Shown here: one piece after another, positions 45,301 through 54,599 of the stretch | Layout of the letters: each line of letters starts with the position of its first letter | Position numbering within the stretch: position 1 is the stretch's first letter | Source of the DNA: Enterococcus_D sp050529585 | Lineage (GTDB): Bacteria > Bacillota > Bacilli > Lactobacillales > Enterococcaceae | DNA: 64,000 nucleotides | NCBI RefSeq assembly: GCF_050529585.1 | Contig: NZ_CP172882.1 | Span: 2,976,001-3,040,000, forward strand | Direction of reading: 5' to 3' | Translations under genes and position numbers: made by a program | The notes under the pieces: model-generated | Seen by the model: the letters and a program-made list of their open reading frames with translations, nothing else | The model's database searches: none | Told to the model about the DNA's origin: nothing

Positions 45301-46013
45301 AAATCAGGCGGGATGACTGGGATAACGTCCATTACCATCCAGCTTGGTTTGTTTCCTGAAGCACGGAATGCTTCTAAGATATCCAAACGGCGGATCGCAC
45401 GGGTCCGTTTTTGACCAGTTGCGTTCTTCAAATCTTCTTTTAGTTCAGCAACTTCGCCTTCTAAATCCACACCATCTAACAATTGTTTGATGGCTTCAGC
45501 ACCCATGGCTGCTGAAAATTCTTGACCGTATTGGTCGCGTTTTTCACGGTATTCCCGTTCAGTCAATAATTGTTTTTTCTCTAAGCTGGTATTGCCTGGT
45601 TCGATCACGACGTATGACGCAAAGTAGATGATTTCTTCTAATGCGCGGGGACTCATGTCTAAGACAAGACCCATCCGTGAAGGAATGCCTTTGAAGTACC
45701 AGATATGTGATACTGGTGCAGCCAATTCAATGTGGCCCATGCGTTCGCGACGCACTTTAGAACGGGTCACTTCAACGCCGCAACGGTCACAAACGATTCC
45801 TTTATAACGGATTCGTTTGTATTTTCCACAAGCACATTCCCAGTCTTTGGTAGGACCGAAAATACGCTCGTCAAACAACCCTTCGCGTTCAGGTTTTAAC
45901 GTACGGTAATTAATGGTTTCTGGTTTTTTTACTTCACCATAAGACCAGCTTCTGATTTTTTCAGGAGAAGCCAAACCGATTTGCATACTTTCGAATTTAT
46001 TTACATCGATCAA
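42363..46013 (-). CDS. rpoC: RNA polymerase beta' subunit
   Basis: The 1216-residue beta' subunit, complete. N-terminal zinc-binding region with CACGKYKRIRYKGIVCDRCGVEV; catalytic magnesium loop YNADFDGDQMAVHVPL; later C-x-C zinc site and TQLTMRTFHTGGVAG. It starts at a TTG (46013) eight bases after GGAGGG and reads MIDVNKFESMQIGLASPEK. It is 90 bases downstream of rpoB in the usual operon. Confidence 0.98.
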   Translation of the reverse strand: MIDVNKFESMQIGLASPEKIRSWSYGEVKKPETINYRTLKPEREGLFDERIFGPTKDWECACGKYKRIRYKGIVCDRCGVEVTRSKVRRERMGHIELAAPVSHIWYFKGIPSRMGLVLDMSPRALEEIIYFASYVVIEPGNTSLEKKQLLTEREYREKRDQYGQEFSAAMGAEAIKQLLDGVDLEGEVAELKEDLKNATGQKRTRAIRRLDILEAFRASGNKPSWMVMDVIPVIPPDLRPMVQLEGGRFATSDLNDLYRRVINRNNRLKRLLDLNAPNIIVQNEKRMLQEAVDALIDNGRRGRPVAGPGNRPLKSLSHMLKGKQGRFRQNLLGKRVDYSGRSVIVVGPFLKMYQCGLPKEMAIELFKPFVMRELVSREIASNIKNAKRKIERQEDEVWDVLEDVIREHPVLLNRAPTLHRLGIQAFEPVLVEGRAIRLHPLVCEAYNADFDGDQMAVHVPLNEEAQAEARMLMLAAQNILNPKDGKPVVTPSQDMVLGNYYLTMEEEGREGEGMIFRDMDEAVTAWRNGYVHLHSRIAVNPNTLGDKPFTAEQKERLMVTTVGKVIFNSIMPPEFPFLNEPTDFNLTVQTPDKYFVEAGTDVPAFIKEQPLVLPFKKKNLGNIISEVFKRFRITETSRMLDRMKDLGYSHSTMAGITVGIADIMNLHEKHDIIDNAHKQVETITKQFRRGLITDDERYERVIGVWNAAKDEIQLKLMESLEAKNPIFMMSDSGARGNISNFTQLAGMRGLMAAPNGRIMELPIISNFREGLSVLEMFISTHGARKGMTDTALKTADSGYLTRRLVDVAQDVIIREDDCGTDRGLDIQAIREGNEIIESLEERLVGRYTRKSVIHPETGTVMVGVNELITEDLARAIVDAGIETVSIRSVFTCNTKHGVCKHCYGRNLATGSQVEVGEAVGTIAAQSIGEPGTQLTMRTFHTGGVAGDDITQGLPRVQEIFEARNPKGQAVITEVTGEVIDISEDPSTRTKEVTIKGETDTRTYTVPYTARMKVAEGDFIHRGAPLTEGSIDPKQLLQVRDVLSVENYLLREVQRVYRMQGVEIGDKHIEVMVRQMLRKVRVMDPGDSGILPGTLLDIADFTDQNYNTLIAGGVPATSRPVLLGITKASLETNSFLSAASFQETTRVLTDAAIRGKKDPLLGLKENVIIGKIIPAGTGMARYREMEPKEVSVASENVYSISDIEAQMAAEDAMNNQK

Positions 46014-46064
46014 AAAAGGTTCCCTCCATTTCGTTTCATGGACATGTCCGATAGCAAAAGCCTT

Positions 46065-46089
46065 CTTTTTCCGCAGTTTGCGGAAAAAG
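46065..46089 (-). terminator. Hairpin in the rpoB-rpoC gap
   Basis: CTTTTTCCGCA pairs with TGCGGAAAAAG around a short loop. Only a weak T-rich tail follows (GGCTTTTGC), so it may be a processing site or a partial attenuator rather than a full terminator. Confidence 0.45.
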
Positions 46090-46103
46090 AGCAGGCTTGG
46101 CTA

Positions 46104-49100
46104 TTATTGCAAGCGATCTTCTGCTGTTTCGATTTGTTGGTTCAACGCATCGGCGGCATTTTTAGCTTCTGTTTGTGCTTTTTGCTCTAATTCACGAGCA
46201 GTTTGTTGTTCAGCAAATTTTGTTAAGGCATCAACGGTGATCAAATCATCATCGTCATCATCCATGTCACGTAATTCGATTTCTGCATCATCGATATCCA
46301 AGACACGCATGTCTAGACCTAATGATTGCAATTCTTTCACTAATACGCGGAATGATTCTGGTACGCCTGGTTTTGGAATTGGTTCACCTTTGACGATTGC
46401 TTCGTATGTTTTCACACGGCCAACAACGTCATCAGATTTGTATGTCAAGATTTCTTGCAAGGTATACGCAGCACCATATGCTTCCAGTGCCCATACTTCC
46501 ATTTCTCCGAAACGTTGTCCACCAAATTGGGCTTTACCACCCAATGGTTGTTGTGTAACCAATGAGTATGGTCCAATTGAACGGGCATGCAATTTATCAT
46601 CGACCATGTGAGCCAATTTGATCATGTACATCACACCGACAGAGATTCGGCCATCAAATGGTTCTCCGGTACGGCCATCGTAAAGGACTGTTTTGGCGTC
46701 GCTGGCCATTCCAGCTTCTGCCACAGTATCCCACACATCTTCATCGCTGGCACCATCAAAGACTGGTGTTGCCACATGGATACCTAGTTGGCGGGCAGCC
46801 ATTCCTAAGTGTAATTCCAATACTTGTCCGATGTTCATCCGAGAAGGCACCCCTAATGGGTTCAACATGATATCGACTGGTGTACCGTCTGGCAAGAAAG
46901 GCATGTCTTCTTCAGGCATAATGCGTGAAACGACCCCTTTGTTACCGTGACGTCCGGCCATTTTATCTCCTTCATGGATTTTACGTTTTTGAACGATATA
47001 TACGCGAACCAGCATGTTGACACCTGGTGACAATTCATCGCCAGCTTCACGGGTAAAGATTTTGACATCATGGACGATACCGCCGCCGCCGTGAGGCACA
47101 CGTAATGAGGTATCGCGGACTTCGCGGGCTTTTTCACCAAAGATCGCATGCAATAAGCGTTCTTCAGCAGACAGTTCCGTCACGCCTTTTGGTGTGACTT
47201 TACCAACAAGCAAATCGCCATCTTTGACTTCAGCACCGATACGGATAATACCCATTTCGTCTAAGTCTTTCAACGCGTCTTCCCCTACGTTCGGGATTTC
47301 GCGGGTGATTTCTTCAGGTCCTAATTTGGTGTCGCGGGCTTCTGATTCATATTCTTCAATATGGACAGATGTATACACATCATCTTTGACCAAACGACGG
47401 CTCATGATGATGGCATCTTCATAGTTGTAACCTTCCCAAGTCATGAATGCGACTAAGACGTTTTGTCCTAAGGCCATTTCGCCATTTTCCATAGATGGAC
47501 CATCCGCTAAGATATCGCCTTTTTCGACTTTTTCGCCAAGAGCAACCAATGGACGTTGGTTGTAGCTTGTCCCTGAGTTTGAACGGCGGAATTTAGTCAC
47601 AGAATAAACATCTAGCGCACCGTTGTCGCGACGAACGCGTACTTCAGCAGCGTCGACATATTCAACAACACCATCTTGTTTACATAGCAATGCAGCACCT
47701 GAGTCATGGGCTGATTTGTATTCCATACCAGTACCGACCCAAGGCGCTTTAGGATTGATCAACGGTACAGCTTGCCGCTGCATGTTGGCACCCATCAAGG
47801 CACGGTTGGAGTCATCGTTTTCTAAGAAAGGAATACATGCAGTTGCGACAGCAACTACTTGTTTTGGTGAAACGTCCATGTAATCGACTTTATCAATGGT
47901 TACTTCTAAGTTTTCAGAAGTAGCACGCGCCATCACGACATCATTCACGAATGAACCATCTTCGTTCAACAAGCTGTTCGCTTGGGCTACAACGTAATGG
48001 TCTTCGGTATCGGCTGTTAAATAATCGATTTTGTCTGTCACGCGACCTGTTTCGCGATCGACACGACGGTAAGGTGTTTCAATAAAGCCATATTTGTTGA
48101 CTTTCGCATAAGAGGCCAAGCTATTGATCAACCCGATGTTTGGTCCTTCAGGTGTTTCGATCGGACACATACGGCCATAGTGGGAATAATGCACGTCCCG
48201 AACTTCATAGCCGGCACGGTCACGGGTCAAACCACCAGGTCCTAAGGCTGATAGACGACGTTTATGGGTCAACTCACCCAGCGGGTTTGTTTGGTCCATG
48301 AACTGTGACAATTGAGAAGAACCAAAGAATTCTTTGATACTTGCTACAACTGGACGAATATTGATCAATTGTTGTGGTGTCAATGTTTCAGTATCTTGGA
48401 TCGACATCCGTTCACGTACTACACGTTCCATCCGTGCCAAACCGATACGGAATTGATTTTGCAGCAATTCACCGACAGAGCGGATCCGACGATTTCCTAA
48501 GTGATCGATATCATCCACATTGCCGATTCCTTCCATCAAGTTGAAGAAATAACTCATGGATGCAATGATATCTGCTGGACGTACTGTCCGTGTCGTTGTA
48601 TCTGGATAGCCATTGCCGATGACATTGACTTCTTGTTCAGGATCTTTTGGAGAAAAGACTTTGATGACTTGAACAGTCATTGGTTCAGTCACGACACCAT
48701 CTTCAGAAGGATAGTATGTCACGCTGTTCAAACCGTTATCGATAAAGGTGCCTAATGTTTCCATCACTTGGTGTGTCAACACAGTGCCTTTTTCAACGAT
48801 GATTTCGCCAGTTTCTGGGTCAACCAATGTTTCAGCTAATGTTAGATTCAATAAACGTGTTTTCAAATCTAATTTTTTGTTGACTTTGTAACGACCCACA
48901 TTTGCTAAGTCGTAACGTTTTGGATCGAAGAAACGGGCATTCAGCAAGCTTCTTGAGCTGTCTGCTGTTTTAGGCTCGCCTGGACGCAGACGTTCGTAAA
49001 CATCTTTCAATCCTTCTTCTGTCCGAGAGTCACTTGCGTTTTTGTGCAAGTCTTTTTCGATGGTGTTGCGCAATGAATCACTGTCACCGAAAATTTCGAA

Positions 49101-49721
49101 AATCGTGTCATCTGAACCGAACCCTAAAGCACGGACCAAGACAGTCAAAGGAATTTTGCGGGTACGGTCGATCCGTACGTAAGAAATGTCTTTGGCATCA
49201 GTTTCCATTTCTAACCATGCACCACGGTTAGGGATCACAGTTGAGCCAAATCCTTCTTTCCCATTTTTATCCACTTTGCCGTGGAAATAGACACCTGGAG
49301 AACGTACCAACTGAGAAACGATAACCCGTTCTGCCCCGTTGATAATGAATGTGCCTTGTTCTGTCATCAATGGGAAATCGCCAAAGAAGACTTCTTGTGA
49401 TTTGATTTCGCCAGTTTCACGGTTTGTCAGACGCAACGTAACATGTAATGGTGCTGAATAATTCGCATCATGGGCACGGGCTTCTTCTACTGTGTACTTC
49501 GGTTCTTTCAATTCATAATCAACAAACTCAAGTGACAAGTTGCCATTGAATCCTTCGATCGGCAAAATATCTTCAAACATTTCTCTTAGGCCCTCATCAA
49601 GGAACCATTGGTAAGAGTCGGTTTGAATTTCAATCAAATTCGGTAATTCTAATACTTCACTGATCCGTGCGAAACTTCTACGTTCGCGGTGCTTTCCGTA
49701 TTTTACTACGTGTCCAGCCAA
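46104..49721 (-). CDS. rpoB: RNA polymerase beta subunit
   Basis: The 1205-residue beta subunit. It starts at a TTG (49721), nine bases after AGAGG, and reads MAGHVVKYGKHRERRSFAR; the GTG three codons earlier is part of the ribosome site. The rifampicin cluster I region reads FGSSQLSQFMDQTNPLGEL then THKRRLSALGPGGL, all wild-type residues. C-terminal GRHGNKGVVSRIMPEEDMPF is conserved. The last residues are rich in Asp and Glu-Ala (DDDDDLITVDALTKFA). Confidence 0.98.
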   Translation of the reverse strand: MAGHVVKYGKHRERRSFARISEVLELPNLIEIQTDSYQWFLDEGLREMFEDILPIEGFNGNLSLEFVDYELKEPKYTVEEARAHDANYSAPLHVTLRLTNRETGEIKSQEVFFGDFPLMTEQGTFIINGAERVIVSQLVRSPGVYFHGKVDKNGKEGFGSTVIPNRGAWLEMETDAKDISYVRIDRTRKIPLTVLVRALGFGSDDTIFEIFGDSDSLRNTIEKDLHKNASDSRTEEGLKDVYERLRPGEPKTADSSRSLLNARFFDPKRYDLANVGRYKVNKKLDLKTRLLNLTLAETLVDPETGEIIVEKGTVLTHQVMETLGTFIDNGLNSVTYYPSEDGVVTEPMTVQVIKVFSPKDPEQEVNVIGNGYPDTTTRTVRPADIIASMSYFFNLMEGIGNVDDIDHLGNRRIRSVGELLQNQFRIGLARMERVVRERMSIQDTETLTPQQLINIRPVVASIKEFFGSSQLSQFMDQTNPLGELTHKRRLSALGPGGLTRDRAGYEVRDVHYSHYGRMCPIETPEGPNIGLINSLASYAKVNKYGFIETPYRRVDRETGRVTDKIDYLTADTEDHYVVAQANSLLNEDGSFVNDVVMARATSENLEVTIDKVDYMDVSPKQVVAVATACIPFLENDDSNRALMGANMQRQAVPLINPKAPWVGTGMEYKSAHDSGAALLCKQDGVVEYVDAAEVRVRRDNGALDVYSVTKFRRSNSGTSYNQRPLVALGEKVEKGDILADGPSMENGEMALGQNVLVAFMTWEGYNYEDAIIMSRRLVKDDVYTSVHIEEYESEARDTKLGPEEITREIPNVGEDALKDLDEMGIIRIGAEVKDGDLLVGKVTPKGVTELSAEERLLHAIFGEKAREVRDTSLRVPHGGGGIVHDVKIFTREAGDELSPGVNMLVRVYIVQKRKIHEGDKMAGRHGNKGVVSRIMPEEDMPFLPDGTPVDIMLNPLGVPSRMNIGQVLELHLGMAARQLGIHVATPVFDGASDEDVWDTVAEAGMASDAKTVLYDGRTGEPFDGRISVGVMYMIKLAHMVDDKLHARSIGPYSLVTQQPLGGKAQFGGQRFGEMEVWALEAYGAAYTLQEILTYKSDDVVGRVKTYEAIVKGEPIPKPGVPESFRVLVKELQSLGLDMRVLDIDDAEIELRDMDDDDDDLITVDALTKFAEQQTARELEQKAQTEAKNAADALNQQIETAEDRLQ

Positions 49722-50083
49722 GCTCTTCACCTCTTCATAAAGTCTTTCAAAAAGGCTATCCGATTATTTACAAAACTATTACAAATATTAAATATGTGTA
49801 ACAGAAAGCATTTTTTGCGGCATTTAGGCAAAAAAAAACCAAAAATAGAACGGATGCATTGGGCATTTTCTACTTTTGTTTTGCTATTCCTACGCCGAAA
49901 CGGACAATATTTCGTTTCTGCTTTTTTCGTTCAGATAGTTTTTGCAACTCCTTATTATACAGATGAAGCACTCTTCTGTCAAGCTTTCATTGGAAGTTGC
50001 AGGCCTTTTCTGTCAACGTCAAATCCTAAGATTTTCTAAAGCGCAAGGTGGCCGCTGTACACGTGTTTTTATATAAAAATTCT
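49722..50083. other. rpoB leader and promoter region
   Basis: The leader from about 49947 to rpoB is roughly 225 bases, T- and A-rich, with no gene. A long mRNA leader hints at post-initiation control, but I found no clear hairpin-T-run pair. Confidence 0.5.
49954..49982 (-). promoter_or_regulatory. Consensus rpoBC promoter
   Basis: TTGACA (49982-49977), 17-base spacer, TATAAT (49959-49954) on the minus strand: both hexamers are perfect. Confidence 0.9.
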
Positions 50084-50111
50084 TTGCTTTTTCTTATTTT
50101 CTTGCTATGCT
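50084..50111 (+). promoter_or_regulatory. birA promoter
   Basis: TTGCTT (50084-50089), 16-base spacer, TATGCT (50106-50111). The 8-mer TACACGTG occurs both upstream (about 50058) and downstream (about 50123), perhaps an operator pair. Confidence 0.5.
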
Positions 50112-50154
50112 TACGAAAACGTTACACGTGAAACATATCGAAAGGAAATTGGCT

Positions 50155-51117
50155 ATGACAACCAAAGAAAAAATTCTTCACTTATTGCAACAATCAGATG
50201 TCGTCCTCTCAGGTGAAAAAATTGCCCAAGCATTGGCGATCTCCCGGACTGCCGTCTGGAAAGCCATTAAAGAATTGGAAAAAGCGGGCTATCAATTTGA
50301 ACATTTGGCCAATGGCTATCGCTATCTTTCTACTGACATTTATACTGTCCCGGCACTTAGCACAGCCCTGCCAATGGTGCCAACGATCCAAGTCACCGAA
50401 GCGACTGAATCAACCATGAAAGAAGCCAAGCTTGCGGCACTTGATGCCGCCGTTGCTACACCGGCATTGTTTTTGACGGAAACCCAAATTGGCGGACATG
50501 GCCGCTTCAATCGCCCCTTCTTTTCCCCGAAAAAACAAGGGATCTATATGAGCTTGCTGTTGAAGCCCAATCAATCCTTCCAAGAATTGCCCCAGTATAC
50601 TGTATTGGCGGCAGTGGCCGTTTCCGAGGCAATCGATGCTTTATTGGGCAAAGAAACAGCGATCAAATGGGTCAACGATATCTATTTAGATGGCAAGAAA
50701 ATTTGCGGCATCTTATCTGAAGCCACCAGTGATTTCGAAAGTGGTCGCATCACCTCGATCATTATCGGCGTCGGCATCAGTTTTTCGATCCCACAAGCGG
50801 ATTTTCCCGCTGAGATTCGTGAGAAAGCCACTTCGTTATTTGCCCATGGAGAAGTGCCTACGTTTTCCCGCAGCGCGTTGATCACGGAAATCTGGACCCG
50901 CTTCTTTGCTTTACTGGCACAACTGCCAAATGATGATTATCTGGACCGTTATCGCCAGAAGTCTTTTGTTTTAGGACGCACCGTCCAATTTACCCAGCGA
51001 GGGGTGACTTATACTGGCATCGCCCAAGATATCACCTCGACTGGTGAATTGGTGGTCCAGACAGCCCAAGAGCAAAAAGTGCTGTCGTCTGGTGAAATCA
51101 GTCTAGAAAAATATTAA
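50155..51117 (+). CDS. birA: Biotin operon repressor / biotin-protein ligase
   Basis: A 320-residue BirA of the bifunctional type. Residues about 5-60 form a helix-turn-helix (LSGEKIAQALAISRTAVWKAIKELEKAG) that also appears in the E. coli protein. The ligase domain shows TETQIGGHGRFNRPFFSPKKQGIYMS, a GRGRxGR-like biotinyl-AMP loop, and AIKWVNDIYLDGKKICGIL. It attaches biotin to carboxylase carrier proteins and represses biotin genes. ATG 50155 follows AAAGGA; the ATG at 50107 lies inside the -10 box. A terminator follows. Confidence 0.9.
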   Translation: MTTKEKILHLLQQSDVVLSGEKIAQALAISRTAVWKAIKELEKAGYQFEHLANGYRYLSTDIYTVPALSTALPMVPTIQVTEATESTMKEAKLAALDAAVATPALFLTETQIGGHGRFNRPFFSPKKQGIYMSLLLKPNQSFQELPQYTVLAAVAVSEAIDALLGKETAIKWVNDIYLDGKKICGILSEATSDFESGRITSIIIGVGISFSIPQADFPAEIREKATSLFAHGEVPTFSRSALITEIWTRFFALLAQLPNDDYLDRYRQKSFVLGRTVQFTQRGVTYTGIAQDITSTGELVVQTAQEQKVLSSGEISLEKY

Positions 51118-51121
51118 ATGC

Positions 51122-51176
51122 AAAACAGCGCCTGCTACTGATCACCTTTTAGGAGATCAGCACAGACGCTGTTTTG
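51122..51176. terminator. Terminator between birA and the converging dmkA
   Basis: AAAACAGCG (51122-51130) pairs with CGCTGTTTT (51167-51175) with an inner TGATC/GATCA stem; T-runs on both strands. Confidence 0.75.
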
Positions 51177-51177
51177 T

Positions 51178-52131
51178 TTAAACCATTTGCCACAATAGAC
51201 AAAGCAGCAAGCCTAACGCATAACAGCTATTGAACAAAATCATGTTTTTGATCGAATAGCCAAAACTCTTTGGATGTGGCAGACTGGCTTGATGGGCTTT
51301 CAAGTTCTGGCGGATTTTCGGTAACGATAAGAACACCAGCAAAATCGGCCATTGAAAAATCCCAAACAAGAAGCCTAGCAGCAATGCCACATAGGATGCC
51401 AGCATCATGCCTTGGAACAATTGGATACCATGTTGCCGTCCGATGTAGTAGACCAAAGTATAGCGATGGTTTTCGATATCGGCTTCTAGATCCCGCAAGT
51501 TATTGGCCAACATGATGTTGGCAATCGTAAAGACCAATGGCAACGAGGCCAAGACAATGGCGCAGACTGCCCAAAGGTTCCCCACTAACCCGAAGGTACC
51601 ACTGGCAAAATCAAGGGCCAGATAAAAGACTTTCTGATCCACCGTATTGATATAGATCGTAATGGCAAAAATGCCCAGACCCATCGTGACACCACTAAAG
51701 ACTTCTCCTAAAGGCATCCGTGATAGTGGGATCGGCCCAAAGGTATAAAAGACCCCAATGAAACACACTATGCCCCCCATCACCAGCAACAACCAGCCTG
51801 TCGCATAGGTCAAATACAAGCCTATCAAAAAAGTCAGTGACAACATGCCAAAAATCATATTGCGCACCAAAGTTTCTGACACATGTTCGCGACCGATGAC
51901 ATTGTGCTCAAACTTATAGGTCTCTGATTTGGCTTTTTTAAAGTCCATATAATTATTGATCGTGGTCGTTGTTAGGTCAAACACCAGCATCCCTATAAAA
52001 AAGACAATCGTATGCATTGGATGAAATTCATGAAAGTACACCAACGAAAACAAAACGCCCATAATGAAGGGAAAAACGCTCGCTACTTTAGTACGAAGCT
52101 CAACGACTTCTAAAAATACCGCAAGGGACAT
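51178..52131 (-). CDS. dmkA: Demethylmenaquinone prenyltransferase (UbiA family, DmkA/MenA-like)
   Basis: A 317-residue membrane enzyme with about eight helices. It has the two aspartate-rich motifs of the UbiA family: NNYMDFKKAKSE (about residue 57) and DLEADIENHRYTLVYYIG. It adds a polyprenyl chain to dihydroxynaphthoate, making the demethylmenaquinone that carries electrons to the outside. In Listeria the same gene lies in the extracellular electron transfer locus, and here the next genes are FmnB, PplA and Ndh2, so I use that name; MenA for respiration is the close alternative. ATG 52131 follows AGGAGG. Confidence 0.85.
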   Translation of the reverse strand: MSLAVFLEVVELRTKVASVFPFIMGVLFSLVYFHEFHPMHTIVFFIGMLVFDLTTTTINNYMDFKKAKSETYKFEHNVIGREHVSETLVRNMIFGMLSLTFLIGLYLTYATGWLLLVMGGIVCFIGVFYTFGPIPLSRMPLGEVFSGVTMGLGIFAITIYINTVDQKVFYLALDFASGTFGLVGNLWAVCAIVLASLPLVFTIANIMLANNLRDLEADIENHRYTLVYYIGRQHGIQLFQGMMLASYVALLLGFLFGIFQWPILLVFLSLPKIRQNLKAHQASLPHPKSFGYSIKNMILFNSCYALGLLLCLLWQMV

Positions 52132-52141
52132 TTGACTCCTC

Positions 52142-53218
52142 CTATTCTAAATCTGAACGATCACCCATCGTATACCCTGATTCATCTGATAATTCAAAGG
52201 TATCTTTGATACCGTCCGTGACATAGACTTTGTCTTCTTTTGTAATGAAAATCGCATCCGTGCCGTCTTCTGTATGTTGTTCGATATATGCCAAGCCTTC
52301 TTTGACTCCTTTATCAAAAGCCACAGTCGTTAAGCCATCGCCATCGATTGATTTGTCGGTAATGACAGTAACACTCGCCACATCATTGTCATATGGGTAG
52401 CCAGTCTCTGAATCAAAGATATGATGATATGTCTTGTTGCCAACTTTTAAATAGCGTTCATAGATTCCTGAAGTTACGACTGTCTTATCCGTTTCTTGGA
52501 TACTGCCAATGATCGAGCCGCGTGATTTATTCGGATCTTGGATGCCGACATTCCATGGTTCATCTGCGCCACGATTGCTGTGGCCCAATACATAGACATT
52601 CCCGCCTAGATCGACGATTGCTGACGTCACCCCATTGTCTTTCAATACTTTGACGACTTCATCGGTGATGTACCCTTTCGCAATCGCTCCTAGGTCAATG
52701 ATCATCCCTTTTTCCGGCAAATAAACCGTTTGGTCATCATCATTGAATTCAACTTTTTTGTAATCAATCAGTTTCAATGCGTCATCGATCTCTGACTGTT
52801 CTGGTTTCCGGGCATCATCAAATCCAATGCGCCACAATTGCGTGATCGCCCCGATAGCCATATTGAATCCACCATCAGATTTTTCACTATACGCGTAAGC
52901 ATCTTTTAATAAGTAGTAAATGTCATCAGATACTTTGACAGGTTTGATTCCCGCCTGGGCATTGATATCGTCTATTTCAGAACCGGATTGATTGATGGTG
53001 ATCTTATCACCCAACTCTTTGATTCGAGCGAAAGCAGGTTCCATTGCTGATTCTTTGCCCTCATCATAAATGCGAATACGTGTATAAGTGCCTAACAAAA
53101 ATTCTTCTTGATAGTAAGGATCGTCTCTAAGTGTAGTGGTTTTCTTTTCACTGCCGCATGCTGCCAACATTGTGACACATAAAACAATCATCAGAAAAAA
53201 CGGTAATTTCTTTTTCAT
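52142..53218 (-). CDS. fmnB: FAD:protein FMN transferase (ApbE/FmnB), lipoprotein
   Basis: A 358-residue ApbE-family enzyme with a lipoprotein signal (MLAACGSE lipobox). It transfers FMN from FAD to threonine or serine of exported proteins. Typical blocks: YTRIRIYDEG, SEIDDINAQAG, LIDLGAIAKGYITDEVV, VDLGGNVYVLG and HHIFDSETGYPYDNDVASVTV. ATG 53218 follows GAAAAGAGG. It lies between dmkA (10 bases on the other side) and pplA, its likely substrate, which has two FMN-accepting domains. The gap to pplA has a terminator, so it has its own promoter or readthrough. Confidence 0.9.
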   Translation of the reverse strand: MKKKLPFFLMIVLCVTMLAACGSEKKTTTLRDDPYYQEEFLLGTYTRIRIYDEGKESAMEPAFARIKELGDKITINQSGSEIDDINAQAGIKPVKVSDDIYYLLKDAYAYSEKSDGGFNMAIGAITQLWRIGFDDARKPEQSEIDDALKLIDYKKVEFNDDDQTVYLPEKGMIIDLGAIAKGYITDEVVKVLKDNGVTSAIVDLGGNVYVLGHSNRGADEPWNVGIQDPNKSRGSIIGSIQETDKTVVTSGIYERYLKVGNKTYHHIFDSETGYPYDNDVASVTVITDKSIDGDGLTTVAFDKGVKEGLAYIEQHTEDGTDAIFITKEDKVYVTDGIKDTFELSDESGYTMGDRSDLE

Positions 53219-53423
53219 GATTTTCCTCTTTTCTATTGACTTCAACCATCATATAATAGCCTTTTTTTGAATAGATGAAAAGGGTTTTTCTATGATTTAG
53301 CAGTGGTTTTAGGATTCTTTAAGGGACGGAGCGTGTGAAAGTCGTCACTACACTTAGAACACTATACTTAAACAGTAGTGATTAAAAATTGTTCGTTCAA
53401 ATACACATGAACACGCACTAAAA

Positions 53424-53454
53424 ATAAAAAAACAGCACCCCGCAGGATGCTGTT
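53424..53454 (-). terminator. pplA terminator
   Basis: On the minus strand AACAGCATCC pairs with GGGGTGCTGTT, followed by TTTTTTT. Confidence 0.82.
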
Positions 53455-53471
53455 CATTTATTCATAAATGC

Positions 53472-54413
53472 TTATTCAGTCACAAAATTGTCAACTTCGA
53501 TTGGTGTTTGGTCGCCTTTTTCAGCTGCGTTCAATAATTGTTGTGCGTAGATCACGAAGCTGTGGAAGCTATGAGTTGCGCCTGAAACGACGTCCATATC
53601 AGCAACTGAACCATCTTCACCATTGACTGCAGTCACGAATTCTTCATTGAAGTTTGGAATGAATTCTTCTGGATTAGTACCAGATTTTGCTTTCATGCTT
53701 TCGTTGTACTCGGCGTCATCTTTCTTCGATTCACCAGCTTCATTCACATAGTCATAGTTTGATTCTGATACTTTGCCATCTGCAACTGTGATTGAGAATG
53801 CCACGCGGTAGCCATTAGAATAGTTCTTTTCTTCTAATGTATACGTACCATCTTGCAAGTCAGCACCGTTGTCGATTTCAATGGTCTCTGTATTGCCAGC
53901 TTGTGCTGCTTGGATCAATTGTTGTGCATAGTTTTGGAATGAATCAAATGAATGTGTTGCACCTGAAACAACTTCAATTGAAGATGGGCTTTGCGCTGCA
54001 ACCAATTCTTCATTGAATTTTGGAATAAATTCTTCTGGACTGATACCAGCTTTTTCTTTCATTGATTCATTGTATTCAGTATTTTCTGTTTTTGATTCGC
54101 CATCAGCATTGATGTTGTCATACTTAGATTCAGTAATTTTGCCATCTACGACAGTGATCTCAAATGATACCCGGTAATCGTTCTTGTAGTTCTTTTCTTC
54201 TAACTTGTAAGTGCCATCTTGCATTGGTGCGCCGGCAACAACTGTTGCTTCGCTTTCGCTTGTTGCTGTTGAAGATTCTACTGTAGAAGTTTGTGATGTT
54301 GTGTCGTTAGTTGACGAAGAATCAGCACTGTTGTTGTCTGCTCCGCATCCTGCTAACAATAACGCTGCGAATGAAAATACTGCCATACCTACAATCAATT
54401 TCTTTGCTTTCAT
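53472..54413 (-). CDS. pplA: Flavinylated lipoprotein PplA with two FMN-binding domains
   Basis: A 313-residue lipoprotein. The signal peptide ends with SFAALLLAGCG, so cleavage before Cys gives a FAALLLAG-type octapeptide, like the pheromone cAD1 from the homologous lipoprotein of E. faecalis. A serine/threonine-rich spacer leads to two similar halves, each with DGTY(K/T)LEEKNY, an FMN-binding domain and the FMN attachment motif SGATHS (EVVSGATHSF and DVVSGATHSF); the threonine is expected to carry FMN added by FmnB. In Listeria PplA passes electrons from the membrane quinone to iron or electrodes. It is divergent from ndh2. Confidence 0.9.
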   Translation of the reverse strand: MKAKKLIVGMAVFSFAALLLAGCGADNNSADSSSTNDTTSQTSTVESSTATSESEATVVAGAPMQDGTYKLEEKNYKNDYRVSFEITVVDGKITESKYDNINADGESKTENTEYNESMKEKAGISPEEFIPKFNEELVAAQSPSSIEVVSGATHSFDSFQNYAQQLIQAAQAGNTETIEIDNGADLQDGTYTLEEKNYSNGYRVAFSITVADGKVSESNYDYVNEAGESKKDDAEYNESMKAKSGTNPEEFIPNFNEEFVTAVNGEDGSVADMDVVSGATHSFHSFVIYAQQLLNAAEKGDQTPIEVDNFVTE

Positions 54414-54471
54414 AATTATCCACCTTTTACTTCATTATTTTTTCCACAAAAAAGTTTGTGATACATATAAC

Positions 54472-54499
54472 ATTGTAAAGTAAATTATCAATATGTCAA
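54472..54499 (-). promoter_or_regulatory. pplA promoter
   Basis: TTGACA (54499-54494) and TACAAT (54477-54472), 16-base spacer, minus strand. The spacer holds TTGATAATTT, half of a Fur-like box. Confidence 0.75.
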
Positions 54500-54599
54500 C
54501 CGCTTCCTTTACGCTTTTTCACATAAATTGACTTTCTTTTTTGATTTCCGTAAATTTTCACGAATTTCATGAAACCAGTGTTTTTTTCAACAGAAAAGT

